A stretch of DNA of 64,000 nt from Arcobacter roscoffensis. GTDB taxonomy: Bacteria; Campylobacterota; Campylobacteria; Campylobacterales; Arcobacteraceae. Position 1 is the first letter of the stretch. Each line of letters opens with the position of its first letter. The DNA lies in contig NZ_CP100595.1 in assembly GCF_024267655.1 (NCBI RefSeq), positions 1,550,001-1,614,000 of the forward strand, in the 5' to 3' direction. Of this stretch, positions 35,940 to 43,913 are shown piece by piece. Made by a program: the position numbers and the translations under genes. The notes under the pieces are model-generated. The model was not told the origin of the DNA, searched no databases, and saw nothing but the letters and a program-made list of their open reading frames with translations.

Positions 35940-36758
35940 GTGAATTATTTTTCTACATTAGAGCAGGTTTTATTAGCAAATAATCCAAAAGATAAGATTG
36001 AAAAGTTCAAATCTTTTTATAAAAACTTTATAAATAACAATTTTACTTTTGAAAAAGATTATATACCCTATGAACTTAAAGAGCCATCATATATAAGTTT
36101 TTTAAAGATTGTTAAACCAACATCTTTACCTAAAATAAAAAACTTTAAATCCATAGAAGGTAAACAATATTTATTACATACAATCTTACATATCGAATAT
36201 AGTGCAATTGATTTAGCACTTGATGCAGCACTTAGATACAAAGACTTACCCCTAGAATACTATAAAGATTGGTTAGAGGTTGCAGATGATGAGATTAGAC
36301 ATTTTTTAATGTTAGAGGAGTTACTAGCAGAAATAGGTGGTAAATATGGTGACTTTGCCGTGCATAAAAATTTATTTGAAGCTATGGAGACAACACCTGA
36401 ATTTTTAAGAAGAATGGCAGCAGTTCCAAGATATCTTGAAGCAAATGGTTTAGATCAAAATCCAAAAATAATGGAAAAGCTAAAATCAAATAATGATCCA
36501 TTTAATAGAAAAATACTTGATGTTTTAAATATTATTTTAGAAGAAGAAGTTGATCATGTAACAAAAGGCGATGTTTGGTTTAAATACGCATGTGATTTAG
36601 AAAATGTACCTTATGATTCTACTTATTTACAAATAATAGAAGAAGTTTTTCCAGGGTCAACAAAAAGAAAAATGGATTTAAACTTTGAAGCTAGAAAAAA
36701 AGCTGGCTTTTCTTGCGAACTTTTAAAAACTTTATCTAAAAAAGAAGATTGTAATTAA
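35940..36758 (+). CDS. DUF455 ferritin-like protein
   Basis: This 272-residue protein of the DUF455 family has a ferritin-like four-helix bundle. Probable di-iron ligands are visible: E in HIEYSAIDLALDA, E-x-x-H in DDEIRHFLMLEE and E-x-x-x-x-H in EEEVDHVTKGD. It starts at a GTG (35940), preceded by AAGAGG at normal distance; no ATG with a better site lies nearby. The cellular function of the family is not established; the metal site suggests redox or hydroxylase chemistry. Its stop codon lies inside the first Pho-box-like repeat of the downstream phn promoter region. Confidence 0.88.
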   Translation: MNYFSTLEQVLLANNPKDKIEKFKSFYKNFINNNFTFEKDYIPYELKEPSYISFLKIVKPTSLPKIKNFKSIEGKQYLLHTILHIEYSAIDLALDAALRYKDLPLEYYKDWLEVADDEIRHFLMLEELLAEIGGKYGDFAVHKNLFEAMETTPEFLRRMAAVPRYLEANGLDQNPKIMEKLKSNNDPFNRKILDVLNIILEEEVDHVTKGDVWFKYACDLENVPYDSTYLQIIEEVFPGSTKRKMDLNFEARKKAGFSCELLKTLSKKEDCN

Positions 36759-36770
36759 ACTGTAATTATC
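36749..36770 (+). promoter_or_regulatory. Pho-box-like direct repeat 1
   Basis: Two 11-bp units, TTGTAATTAAA and CTGTAATTATC, follow each other. They match the layout of E. coli Pho boxes (CTGTCATAAA-type 7+4 repeats) closely. The site overlaps the stop codon of the preceding gene. Confidence 0.6.
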
Positions 36771-36817
36771 TAATCTAACTACCATAAATACTGCTATTAA
36801 ACAAATTTAACTTTTAG

Positions 36818-36831
36818 CTTGTCTATACAAG
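36818..36831. promoter_or_regulatory. Candidate PhnF operator 1
   Basis: CTTGTCTATACAAG is an imperfect palindrome and the reverse complement of the second site (CTTGTATAGACAA). The TTGT-x-TA-x-ACAA layout fits operators of GntR/HutC-family repressors such as PhnF. Confidence 0.65.
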
Positions 36832-36839
36832 ACTTACAA

Positions 36840-36853
36840 CTTGTATAGACAAC
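36840..36853. promoter_or_regulatory. Candidate PhnF operator 2
   Basis: CTTGTATAGACAAC lies 22 bp from the first site, in the opposite orientation, and abuts the second Pho-box-like repeat. A repressor here would compete with a PhoB-type activator. Confidence 0.65.
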
Positions 36854-36874
36854 TTGTAATCATTGTGTAATTTA
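36854..36874 (+). promoter_or_regulatory. Pho-box-like direct repeat 2 at the -35 position
   Basis: TGTAAT occurs at 36855 and 36866, 11 bp apart, in the units TTGTAATCAT and TGTGTAATTTA. The repeat ends 7 bp before TATACT, the spacing seen in E. coli phoA, where the Pho box replaces the -35 element. Confidence 0.6.
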
Positions 36875-36881
36875 TGTGCTT

Positions 36882-36887
36882 TATACT
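36882..36887 (+). promoter_or_regulatory. Candidate -10 (TATACT) of the phn operon
   Basis: TATACT lies 7 bp downstream of the second Pho-box-like repeat and 12 bp before the third operator site. Transcription would start near 36894. Confidence 0.55.
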
Positions 36888-36899
36888 TCCAACATCAAG

Positions 36900-36913
36900 C
36901 TTGTGTAGACAAG
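36900..36913. promoter_or_regulatory. Candidate PhnF operator 3, at the transcription start
   Basis: CTTGTGTAGACAAG differs from site 2 by two bases and lies just downstream of the expected start point and 16 bp before the phnF start codon. Binding here would block RNA polymerase. Confidence 0.7.
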
Positions 36914-36929
36914 TTAAAAGGCAGTTAAA

Positions 36930-37652
36930 GTGAAGAAAGTTACAAAACCTACATATATAAAACTTTATGAACAAATATTAAAAAGTATTGAATCCAAAGA
37001 GTACAATGTAAGTGAAAAACTACCATCAGAAAATGAATTAGCTAAACAGTTTGATGTAAATAGACATACTGTAAGACAAGCTTTATCTTTATTAAAAGAC
37101 AAAGGGTTTATTTACACAAAAAGAGGAAAAGGAAACTTTATATCAAATATAAAAGTTCCTTATTCAATTACTGATAAAAGCTCTTACTCTTCAAAAATAT
37201 TAGATTTAGGTTACGAGCCAAAAACAAAACTTTTAAGTGCCAATATTGTTGAACCAAGCGAAGATGTAATAAATAACTTAGGATTAAGTAAGAAATTAAA
37301 AGTTATAGAGTTGAAACTTTTAAGATATGCAAATGATTTGCCTATTTCTGTTTCATATTCTTATTTTGATGCATTTATTTATAGAGAGATTATTAACAAC
37401 TTAGATATGGAGCCTTTCTCTTTATATAAAATTTTAAATAAATGTTATCCAAATTTAGAAATTAGGAAAGTTTCAACTGTATTTGAATCTTTAGTTTCAA
37501 CAAAAGAGTTTAGCAAACTACTCATGATGCCTTCAAATTCACCAATTTTAGCAGCTAGTACTTTATCAAAAGACCAAGATGGAAATTTTGTTGAATATGG
37601 AACATCATATTTTAGAGCCGATACTTGTAAAATCAAAGTAGATTTAATTTAA
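36930..37652 (+). CDS. phnF: PhnF, GntR/HutC-family repressor of the phn operon
   Basis: This 240-residue regulator has an N-terminal winged HTH (YEQILKSIESKEYNVSEKLPSENELAKQFDVNRHTVRQALSLL-type region, residues about 8-70) and a C-terminal UTRA ligand-binding domain (about 95-235). It is the first gene of the phosphonate operon and probably binds the three inverted repeats upstream of itself, giving autoregulation. The inducer in other PhnF proteins is not firmly known; a phosphonate or pathway intermediate is likely. It starts with GTG at 36930, with AAAAGG 8 bp upstream. phnC follows after 14 bp. Confidence 0.93.
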   Translation: MKKVTKPTYIKLYEQILKSIESKEYNVSEKLPSENELAKQFDVNRHTVRQALSLLKDKGFIYTKRGKGNFISNIKVPYSITDKSSYSSKILDLGYEPKTKLLSANIVEPSEDVINNLGLSKKLKVIELKLLRYANDLPISVSYSYFDAFIYREIINNLDMEPFSLYKILNKCYPNLEIRKVSTVFESLVSTKEFSKLLMMPSNSPILAASTLSKDQDGNFVEYGTSYFRADTCKIKVDLI

Positions 37653-37666
37653 TTAGGAGATTAATA

Positions 37667-38401
37667 GTGATAAAGATGAAAAACCTAACATTAGGTTATA
37701 AAAAAGAAGAAATCTTAAAAAATGTGGACTTTAAAGTAAAAGAGGGTGAATTTATTGGAATCATTGGACCTAGTGGTGCTGGTAAATCAACACTTTTAAT
37801 GTCAGTTACTGGTGGAATAAAAGTTTTTGATGGAAAGTTTGAAGTTTTAGATTTTGATTTAAATAATATCAAGAAAAAGAACTTAGTTAAATTAAGAGAA
37901 CAAGTTGGAGTTATTTTTCAAGGCTATAACCTAGTTGATAGAATTTCTGTACTTGATAATGTAATTAGTGGAATGTTAAAAGAAATCCCTCTAACAAGAG
38001 CAATAATAAAACTATATAAGAAAAAGGAGTTAAAAAAAGCAAAAGAGTATATGGACATTGTTGATATTACAAAACATTCGATGAAAAGGTGTGATGAACT
38101 TTCGGGAGGACAAAGACAAAGAGTTGCAATAGCTAGAGCTTTAGCCGCAGAACCAAAGATCATTTTAGCTGATGAACCTGTATCTGCTCTTGATCCAAAA
38201 AGTGCAAAAAAGGTTATGGAGATTTTAAGGAAGGTAAACAAAACTTACGGGGTAACTGTAATTGCGAACCTTCATCATTTAGAGTATGCCAAAGAGTATT
38301 GTGACCGAATCGTTGGAGTAAACGATGGTCAAGTTGTCTTTGACGATAAGAGTGAGTTGCTAACTGAAAAGTTAGTTGAAAAAATCTACACAAACAACTA
38401 G
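37667..38401 (+). CDS. phnC: PhnC, phosphonate ABC transporter ATPase
   Basis: This 244-residue ATPase energises uptake of phosphonates. Walker A is GPSGAGKST (residues about 34-42), the Q-loop is VGVIFQGYNLVDR, the signature is ELSGGQRQRVAIARAL and Walker B is IILADEPVSALDP, followed by a switch-like NLHHLEYA (His of the H-loop). PhnC members usually have this NLHH variant. The start is GTG at 37667, with AGGAGA 6 bp upstream; an ATG three codons later is possible. It is encoded between phnF and phnD and partners with PhnE and PhnD. Confidence 0.95.
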   Translation: MIKMKNLTLGYKKEEILKNVDFKVKEGEFIGIIGPSGAGKSTLLMSVTGGIKVFDGKFEVLDFDLNNIKKKNLVKLREQVGVIFQGYNLVDRISVLDNVISGMLKEIPLTRAIIKLYKKKELKKAKEYMDIVDITKHSMKRCDELSGGQRQRVAIARALAAEPKIILADEPVSALDPKSAKKVMEILRKVNKTYGVTVIANLHHLEYAKEYCDRIVGVNDGQVVFDDKSELLTEKLVEKIYTNN

Positions 38402-38431
38402 TGTAAAACAAAAATTAAATTAGGAAATAAA

Positions 38432-39295
38432 ATGAAATTAATTAAAAAACTTACAGTAGCTTCTATAGCTTTAGGATTAGCATCAACATCAATGTTTGCA
38501 CAAGAAAAATGGCCAGAAAAAATTACTTTTGGTGTAATACCTGTAGCTGGTTCAACTTCTATGAAAGAAAACTTCGGACCTTTAACTGATTATTTATCAA
38601 AATCATTAGGTATTAAAGTTGAGATGAAATTAGCTGGAGATTACACAGGTGTAATTACAGGAATGCAACATAAACATATTGATGTAGCTTATTTAGGACC
38701 AAAATCTTATGTTGAAGCTGCAAAAAGAGCTAATGCTGAAGCTTTAGTTGTAGAAGTTGATGGGGAATCAGGGCTTCCAGGATATAGAGGTACGATTATT
38801 ACTAAAAAAGGAAGCGGCTTAAAAAGTTTAGCTGACTTAAAAGGTAAAACTTGGGCATTCACATCATCTCAATCTACATCAGGAACTTTAGTTCCAACAG
38901 TGATGTTCTCAAAAGCTGGAATTAACCCTCAAGAATATTTTTCTAAAGTAGTTTATTCAGGTGGTCATGAGGCTTCTATTTTAACAGTAAAAGCTGGAAG
39001 AATTGATGCAGCTTCTACTAATAATTTAGATTTTAATAGAGGATTAGGAAAACACTGGGAAAAAGATCAATTTAATGTTATCTGGACTTCAGATTTAATT
39101 CCAGGAGCTCCTGTTGCTGCAAGAGCTGATTTACCAACATCACTTAAAATGGCTTTAAAAGGTGCATTTTTATCTTACAACGACCCTAAAGGTTTAGAAA
39201 AACTAAAAAACAAAGGTTTTGTTAAAGGTGATGACTCTGTTTATGATTCTGTAAGAGAATTAATCGAACTAAAAAATAAGTTAAAAAATAAATAA
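38432..39295 (+). CDS. phnD: PhnD, phosphonate-binding periplasmic protein
   Basis: This 287-residue exported binding protein has a signal peptide (residues 1-23, ending in SMFA before QEKWPEK). The mature part has the type-2 periplasmic fold with the family blocks ITFGVIPVAGSTSMKENFGPL, TGMQHKHIDVAYLGPKSYVEA, GKTWAFTSSQSTSGTLVPTVMF and VYSGGHEASILTVKAG. The first Ser/Thr-rich block and the SQSTSG loop form the phosphonate pocket in known PhnD proteins. A stable hairpin follows the gene at 39303-39325, which probably raises the phnD message level over the downstream genes. Confidence 0.95.
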   Translation: MKLIKKLTVASIALGLASTSMFAQEKWPEKITFGVIPVAGSTSMKENFGPLTDYLSKSLGIKVEMKLAGDYTGVITGMQHKHIDVAYLGPKSYVEAAKRANAEALVVEVDGESGLPGYRGTIITKKGSGLKSLADLKGKTWAFTSSQSTSGTLVPTVMFSKAGINPQEYFSKVVYSGGHEASILTVKAGRIDAASTNNLDFNRGLGKHWEKDQFNVIWTSDLIPGAPVAARADLPTSLKMALKGAFLSYNDPKGLEKLKNKGFVKGDDSVYDSVRELIELKNKLKNK

Positions 39296-39302
39296 TTAAA
39301 AA

Positions 39303-39325
39303 AAGTAAGCGTTCTACGCTTACTT
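39303..39325 (+). promoter_or_regulatory. Intercistronic hairpin between phnD and phnE
   Basis: AAGTAAGCG and CGCTTACTT form a perfect 9-bp stem around TTCTA. There is no T-run after it, so it should protect the 3' end of the phnD message and not fully terminate. Confidence 0.7.
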
Positions 39326-39341
39326 AAATAAGGATAATAAA

Positions 39342-40199
39342 ATGAATGTAGAAGAGCTAAAAGCTAAAAGTAGTCCCTTTTCTTTTGGGAAATCAGCAGT
39401 AATTGTAATTTTTTTACTTGTTCTAATTCAAAGTTGGAATGACACAGAAATGAGTTTTTCTTCACTTTATGAGGGTGCTGGTTATATGTCTGAGTATATT
39501 GCTGGTAATCCAAGTATTGAAGGAAGTGGATTTTTCCCACCAAATTTAAATAGTGCTGATTTAATGGTTTATGTATGGTCAATGATAGAGACTATTCAAA
39601 TGGCAGTTGTTGCATTGTTTATATCTATAGTAGTGGCAGTTCCATTATCATATATGAGTTCAAGAAATATCTTAAATATTTTAATTCCAGGTAAAACTCC
39701 AATTCATGAGTTCATAAAAAAAGTGATATATGGAAGTGCTACCTTTGTTGCAAATGTTTTTAGATCAATCAATGAAATTGTATGGGCATTGATTTTTGTA
39801 AGTGCAGTTGGTCTTGGACCAATGGCAGGTATTTTAGCATTAGGTGTGCATACAGCAGGTGTTTTATCAAAGCTTTTAAGTGAGGGAAATGAGTCAATAG
39901 ACCCAGGTCCGGTAGAAGCTTTAACTACAACAGGTGCTGGATTTTTTAAAGTATTAGTTTATGCGGTTATCCCACAAACAATGCCTCATTTTGTTTCTAT
40001 GGCTTTATATAGATTTGAAAGTGATGTAAGAGCAGCTTCAATTCTTGGATTTGTTGGTGCTGGTGGTATTGGTTTTTATCTGTTCGACAAGATGAGAGCT
40101 TTTGAAAATGGTGATGTATGTTCAATCATTATCATTATTGTTTTAACTGTTTGGATACTTGACAAAATTAGTGCAATGATTAGAAAAAGGTTTATTTAA
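39342..40199 (+). CDS. phnE: PhnE, phosphonate ABC transporter permease
   Basis: This 285-residue inner-membrane permease has about six TM segments: one near 16-32, then SMIETIQMAVVALFISIVVAVPLSYMSS, a segment near 138-165, VSMALYRFES, and a C-terminal one. The EAA loop is visible as EALTTTGAGFFKVLVYAVIPQ, the contact site for PhnC. The gene starts at an ATG with AAGGATAAT upstream and its stop overlaps the start of phnG by one base (TAATG at 40197-40201). A single permease gene is present, so the transporter is probably a PhnE homodimer. Confidence 0.94.
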   Translation: MNVEELKAKSSPFSFGKSAVIVIFLLVLIQSWNDTEMSFSSLYEGAGYMSEYIAGNPSIEGSGFFPPNLNSADLMVYVWSMIETIQMAVVALFISIVVAVPLSYMSSRNILNILIPGKTPIHEFIKKVIYGSATFVANVFRSINEIVWALIFVSAVGLGPMAGILALGVHTAGVLSKLLSEGNESIDPGPVEALTTTGAGFFKVLVYAVIPQTMPHFVSMALYRFESDVRAASILGFVGAGGIGFYLFDKMRAFENGDVCSIIIIIVLTVWILDKISAMIRKRFI

Positions 40200-40612
40200 T
40201 GAAAAGAGAAGATATTAATAATTTAGCACAATTAGTGCAATTAGAAAAATTAGAAAAATTATATAAAGAGATTGATAAAGACAATAAGGTTCAAGTTTTA
40301 ACACCTCCTACAGAGCAAACACTTTTAGTTCCTGTAAGAGATCCTATTTCAAATAGTGATTTTTATGCAGGAGAGGTATTAGTAACTTCTACTATTGTAC
40401 AAGTAAATGATACTAAAGGTTGGTCGATGGTTATGGATACAAATGAGAGTTTATCTCTTTATACAGCAGTTATTGATGCTGCTTTTGAAGCAGATATTTT
40501 TAAAGAGAAAATAGTAACTATTTTAGAAGAAGCAAAGAGTCAAGATAGTTTAAATAAAGAGAAAATAAATCAAAAAGTAAACGCTACTAGAGTTTCTTTT
40601 GATTTAATGTAA
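40199..40612 (+). CDS. phnG: PhnG, C-P lyase complex subunit
   Basis: This 137-residue subunit of the carbon-phosphorus lyase core complex (PhnGHIJ) helps form the ribose-1-triphosphonate intermediate. Family features include LLVPVRDPISNSDFYAGEVLVTSTIVQVNDTKGWSMVMD, the conserved centre of PhnG, and a helical C-terminus. It overlaps phnE by one base and precedes phnH by 11 bp. The order phnG-H-I-J-K-L-M is the standard one. Confidence 0.93.
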   Translation: MKREDINNLAQLVQLEKLEKLYKEIDKDNKVQVLTPPTEQTLLVPVRDPISNSDFYAGEVLVTSTIVQVNDTKGWSMVMDTNESLSLYTAVIDAAFEADIFKEKIVTILEEAKSQDSLNKEKINQKVNATRVSFDLM

Positions 40613-40623
40613 GGGAATATTAG

Positions 40624-41160
40624 ATGAATACTGTTGATATAGAAAAACTAAATAGAGATAACTTTAAATCAATGATGAATGCTTTATCAATGCCAGGTAA
40701 GATTGAGAAAATTCAACCTTTATTTGAATCAAATTTGTTGGCAATTGCAAACACACTTTTATACTCAGAAGTTAGCTTTTATTATGAAGGGAATGAAGAG
40801 TTTAATTTAATTGAAGCAATTACAAATTCACAAAATGATCAAGCTGATAATGCAGATTATATTTTTTGTGATGAACTAAATGAGTATTTATTCAATAAAG
40901 GAAAAGTTGGAACATCAAAAGACCCTGAATACTCTTCTACATTTGTTTTTAAGTGTAAAGATTTTAATGGCTTAGAAGTTAAATTGACAGGACCGGGAAT
41001 AGATGGAAGTAAAAAGGTTAACTTACCAATTGACAAATCTTTTGTTGAGTTTTTTAATGAAAAGAACTCTTACTATCCACTTGGAAATGAAGTATTCTTT
41101 TTAAGTCAAGAAGGCGAGATTACAGCAATTTCAAGAACTACAAAAATGGAGGTTTTATAA
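40624..41160 (+). CDS. phnH: PhnH, C-P lyase complex subunit
   Basis: This 178-residue subunit of the C-P lyase core is recognised by the N-terminal FKSMMNALSMPGKIEKI and by KLTGPGIDGSKKVNL (about 120-135), the typical PhnH motif with GPGI. It has the pyridoxal-transferase-like fold of the family without cofactor. It is slightly shorter than E. coli PhnH (194). It sits between phnG and phnI, one base from phnI. Confidence 0.93.
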   Translation: MNTVDIEKLNRDNFKSMMNALSMPGKIEKIQPLFESNLLAIANTLLYSEVSFYYEGNEEFNLIEAITNSQNDQADNADYIFCDELNEYLFNKGKVGTSKDPEYSSTFVFKCKDFNGLEVKLTGPGIDGSKKVNLPIDKSFVEFFNEKNSYYPLGNEVFFLSQEGEITAISRTTKMEVL

Positions 41161-41161
41161 A

Positions 41162-42238
41162 ATGGCTTATTATGCAATAAAAGGTGGAGAAGAAGCTATT
41201 AAAAACTCTCTTGATTTTTATGGTGATATTACAAAAGAATCAGAAAAGTTAGATGATAAAGATTTAATTGAGGGTTTAACTTATTCTATTGATAGAGTAA
41301 TTAGTGAAGGGTCTTTATATACTAAAAAATTAGCAGCACAAGCTATAAAAAGAAGTGCAGGGGATTTACTTAATGCCTCATTTTTCTTAAGAGCTCATAG
41401 AAGTTCTTGTCAAAGAATTGGAATTGCTAAAACTGTTGATATAAATGATATGAGATTAACAAGAAGAATTTCATCAGCGTTTAAAGACATTGAAGGTGGT
41501 CAATTACTTGGGCCTTCAAATGATTATGAAATTAAACTTTTAGTTGATTTAGAAAATATCGAAACAAATATTGAAGAGTATTCTACAAAAGATAATATTA
41601 TCAAATCAGCAATGTCCCCTTTAAGAGAAGATAATCTTATCAAAATCCTTCCAAAAGAAGATAAGCCTTGGGATATTACTAGAAGTTATCCAACTGAGCC
41701 TTATCCAAGAAGTGCTGTTTTACAAGTAATGGCAAGAGCTGAAACAGGTTCTCTTTTATGTGTTGGATATACAACGATGAGAGGTTATGGTGATATTCAC
41801 CCAACAATTGGTGATTTGAGAATTGGTGAGCTTGATATTGAGTTTACTCATCCATTTACAAAAAATGAAGTTAAAGTTGGAAGTATTGAAGCCACTGCTG
41901 TTGAATGTGTAGGTACATTTAATCAAGATGAAGATGGAGATACAAAACTTACAACAGGTTTTGGTTTTTGTTTTGGAAAAAATGAAACAAAAGCTATTTC
42001 TATGTCTATGATAGATTTATCACTTTACAATACTCACTATTCTGTGGGTGGTGAACATATTATTGCAGCTGATTTTGACATGATTATGCACCACTTAGAT
42101 GGGATTGAGTCATTTGGTATGACAAATCACTTTAAATTACCACACTATGTGACATTCCAAACTGATTATCAAATCTTTAAATCAGCACAAAAATATACAG
42201 ATGATAAGAAAGAAGAAGAAAAAGGACTTGCAAAATGA
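41162..42238 (+). CDS. phnI: PhnI, C-P lyase nucleosidase subunit
   Basis: This 358-residue subunit displaces adenine from ATP with phosphonate together with PhnG, PhnH and PhnL. The family start AYYAIKGGEEAIKNS, the block LRAHRSSCQRIGIAKTVDINDMRLTRRISSAF, and MARAETGSLLCVGYTTMRGYGDIHPTIGDLR are all present. Its stop overlaps the phnJ start (ATGA, 42235-42238). The length matches E. coli PhnI (354). Nothing is missing. Confidence 0.95.
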   Translation: MAYYAIKGGEEAIKNSLDFYGDITKESEKLDDKDLIEGLTYSIDRVISEGSLYTKKLAAQAIKRSAGDLLNASFFLRAHRSSCQRIGIAKTVDINDMRLTRRISSAFKDIEGGQLLGPSNDYEIKLLVDLENIETNIEEYSTKDNIIKSAMSPLREDNLIKILPKEDKPWDITRSYPTEPYPRSAVLQVMARAETGSLLCVGYTTMRGYGDIHPTIGDLRIGELDIEFTHPFTKNEVKVGSIEATAVECVGTFNQDEDGDTKLTTGFGFCFGKNETKAISMSMIDLSLYNTHYSVGGEHIIAADFDMIMHHLDGIESFGMTNHFKLPHYVTFQTDYQIFKSAQKYTDDKKEEEKGLAK

Positions 42239-43065
42239 GATATGCATTTTTAGATGAAGAAGCAAAAAAAGAGATTAGAAGATCTATTTTAAAAGCTATT
42301 GCAATTCCTGGATATATTGTAGGTTTTGCATCAAGAGAACTTCCAGTTGCTCGTGGTTGGGGTACTGGTGGATTACAAGTAACACTTGCGATAATAAATG
42401 AAGAAGATACTTTAAAAGTAATTGACCAAGGTTGTGATGGAAGTGTAAATGCTGTAAATATTAGAAATTTTATTAAATCAGTTACAAAAGTTAATACAAC
42501 AACTAAAACACTTGATGCAAGTATAATTCAAACAAGACACAGAGTTCCTGAGATTGACTTACAAGAAGGTCAAACTTTAGTTTATCAAGTACCAATGCCT
42601 GATATTTTAGAAACTGTTGAGCCAAATATATCAAAAGCTAAGCTTTTACATGCAAATGCAGACTACTCTAAGTTATGGGTTTTATTATATGAAGATACAT
42701 CAATGTATGGAGATTCAAGAATATCAAATAGATATCCTGTAATGGTAAATGATAGATATGCAATGGATCCAAGTCCAATTCCAAAATATGATACACCAAA
42801 GCTTAATGATTGCAAAGCTTTACAACTTTTTGGAGCAGGAAGGGAAAAAAAGATTTATGCTATTCCTCCTTATACAAAAGTAGAGCCTTTAAAATTTGAA
42901 GATAGAGAGTTTAAAGTAGAGAACTTTGATGGAAAAGCTTGTGCTAGATGTGGAAGTGTTCATAGCTTCTTAGATGAAGTTTATGATGATGAGGGTAAAG
43001 CAACATATTATTGTAATGATACAGATTATTGTGATACGCAAAAAGAAAAACAAGGAAATAACTAA
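42235..43065 (+). CDS. phnJ: PhnJ, radical SAM carbon-phosphorus lyase
   Basis: This 276-residue catalytic subunit cleaves the C-P bond of 5-phosphoribosyl-1-phosphonate to the alkane and a cyclic ribose phosphate. It is an atypical radical SAM protein whose cluster cysteines lie near the C-terminus. Here they are in CARCGS (about 237-240) and CNDTDYCD (about 262-268). The glycine that carries the protein radical lies in the conserved early region (IPGYIVGFASRELPVARGWGTGGL). With methylphosphonate as substrate the product would be methane. It overlaps phnI by 4 bp and phnK by 1 bp. Confidence 0.96.
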   Translation: MRYAFLDEEAKKEIRRSILKAIAIPGYIVGFASRELPVARGWGTGGLQVTLAIINEEDTLKVIDQGCDGSVNAVNIRNFIKSVTKVNTTTKTLDASIIQTRHRVPEIDLQEGQTLVYQVPMPDILETVEPNISKAKLLHANADYSKLWVLLYEDTSMYGDSRISNRYPVMVNDRYAMDPSPIPKYDTPKLNDCKALQLFGAGREKKIYAIPPYTKVEPLKFEDREFKVENFDGKACARCGSVHSFLDEVYDDEGKATYYCNDTDYCDTQKEKQGNN

Positions 43066-43901
43066 TGATACTAGATATGAGAAATGTCTCTAAGGTTTTT
43101 GGAAAATTTTGTCCAAAATGTTTAGAAACAACAGGCGCAGATTTTAATAGCTCTATTTGTCCTACTTGTAAAAGTGTTGTTGGGGTTAATGATGTAAATT
43201 TAACACTTGCAAACGGAGAGGTTTTAGGAATAGTTGGTGAAAGTGGTAGTGGTAAATCAACACTTTTACAATTAATATATCAAGACCAAAAAGCCTCACT
43301 TGGTGAGATTTTTGTAAGAGATTTTGTAGGAAGAGATGGAAAAAGAAAAAATATTTTAGATGCAAATTTAAATGAACTATCTTTTTTGCGAAACTCTTTA
43401 ATGTCAATGATTTATCAAAACCCAAGACTAGGGCTTAACTATAACTTTTCAGCAGGTGGAAACATAGCTGAAAAAGTTATCATGAGTGGAAATAAAAAAT
43501 ATGATGAGATTAGAGATAGAGCCTTATACTTTTTAGATAAAACTGAGATTCCTACAAGTAGAATTGATGCTTATCCTGAATACTTTTCAGGTGGACAACA
43601 ACAAAGAATTCAAATTTCTAAAGCCTTATCAAGTAATCCAAAAATCTTATTACTTGATGAGCCAACAACTGGTCTTGATTTATCAGTTCAAGCAAAGATT
43701 CTTGATTTAATCAAAGAATTACAGCATGAAATTGGTTTTGCCATGGTAGTTGTATCACATGATTTAGGAGTTATAAAACACTTAACAGATATTACAGTTG
43801 TTATGAAAAATGGACAAATAGTTGAAAGAGGATTAACAGATCAAATCTTAGAAGATCCTCAGCACCCATATACACAGTTATTAGTTTCATCAATACTTTA
43901 A
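43065..43901 (+). CDS. phnK: PhnK, C-P lyase-associated ATPase with Cys4 insertion
   Basis: This 278-residue ABC-type ATPase binds the C-P lyase core. Walker A is GESGSGKST, the signature FSGGQQQRIQIS and Walker B ILLLDEPTTGLD. The N-terminus carries an extra segment with C16-x2-C19 and C32-x2-C35 between the first strand and the VNDVNLTL strand. It looks like a small zinc or iron-sulphur knuckle and is absent from E. coli PhnK (252 residues). The length difference is explained by this insert plus small loops. It overlaps phnJ by one base. Confidence 0.94.
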   Translation: MILDMRNVSKVFGKFCPKCLETTGADFNSSICPTCKSVVGVNDVNLTLANGEVLGIVGESGSGKSTLLQLIYQDQKASLGEIFVRDFVGRDGKRKNILDANLNELSFLRNSLMSMIYQNPRLGLNYNFSAGGNIAEKVIMSGNKKYDEIRDRALYFLDKTEIPTSRIDAYPEYFSGGQQQRIQISKALSSNPKILLLDEPTTGLDLSVQAKILDLIKELQHEIGFAMVVVSHDLGVIKHLTDITVVMKNGQIVERGLTDQILEDPQHPYTQLLVSSIL

Positions 43902-43913
43902 GGATAAAAAGAA

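Noticed and set aside
38214-38411. Minus-strand 65-codon frame in phnC
   Set aside because: It lies fully opposite a well-supported ABC ATPase gene and has no independent signal.
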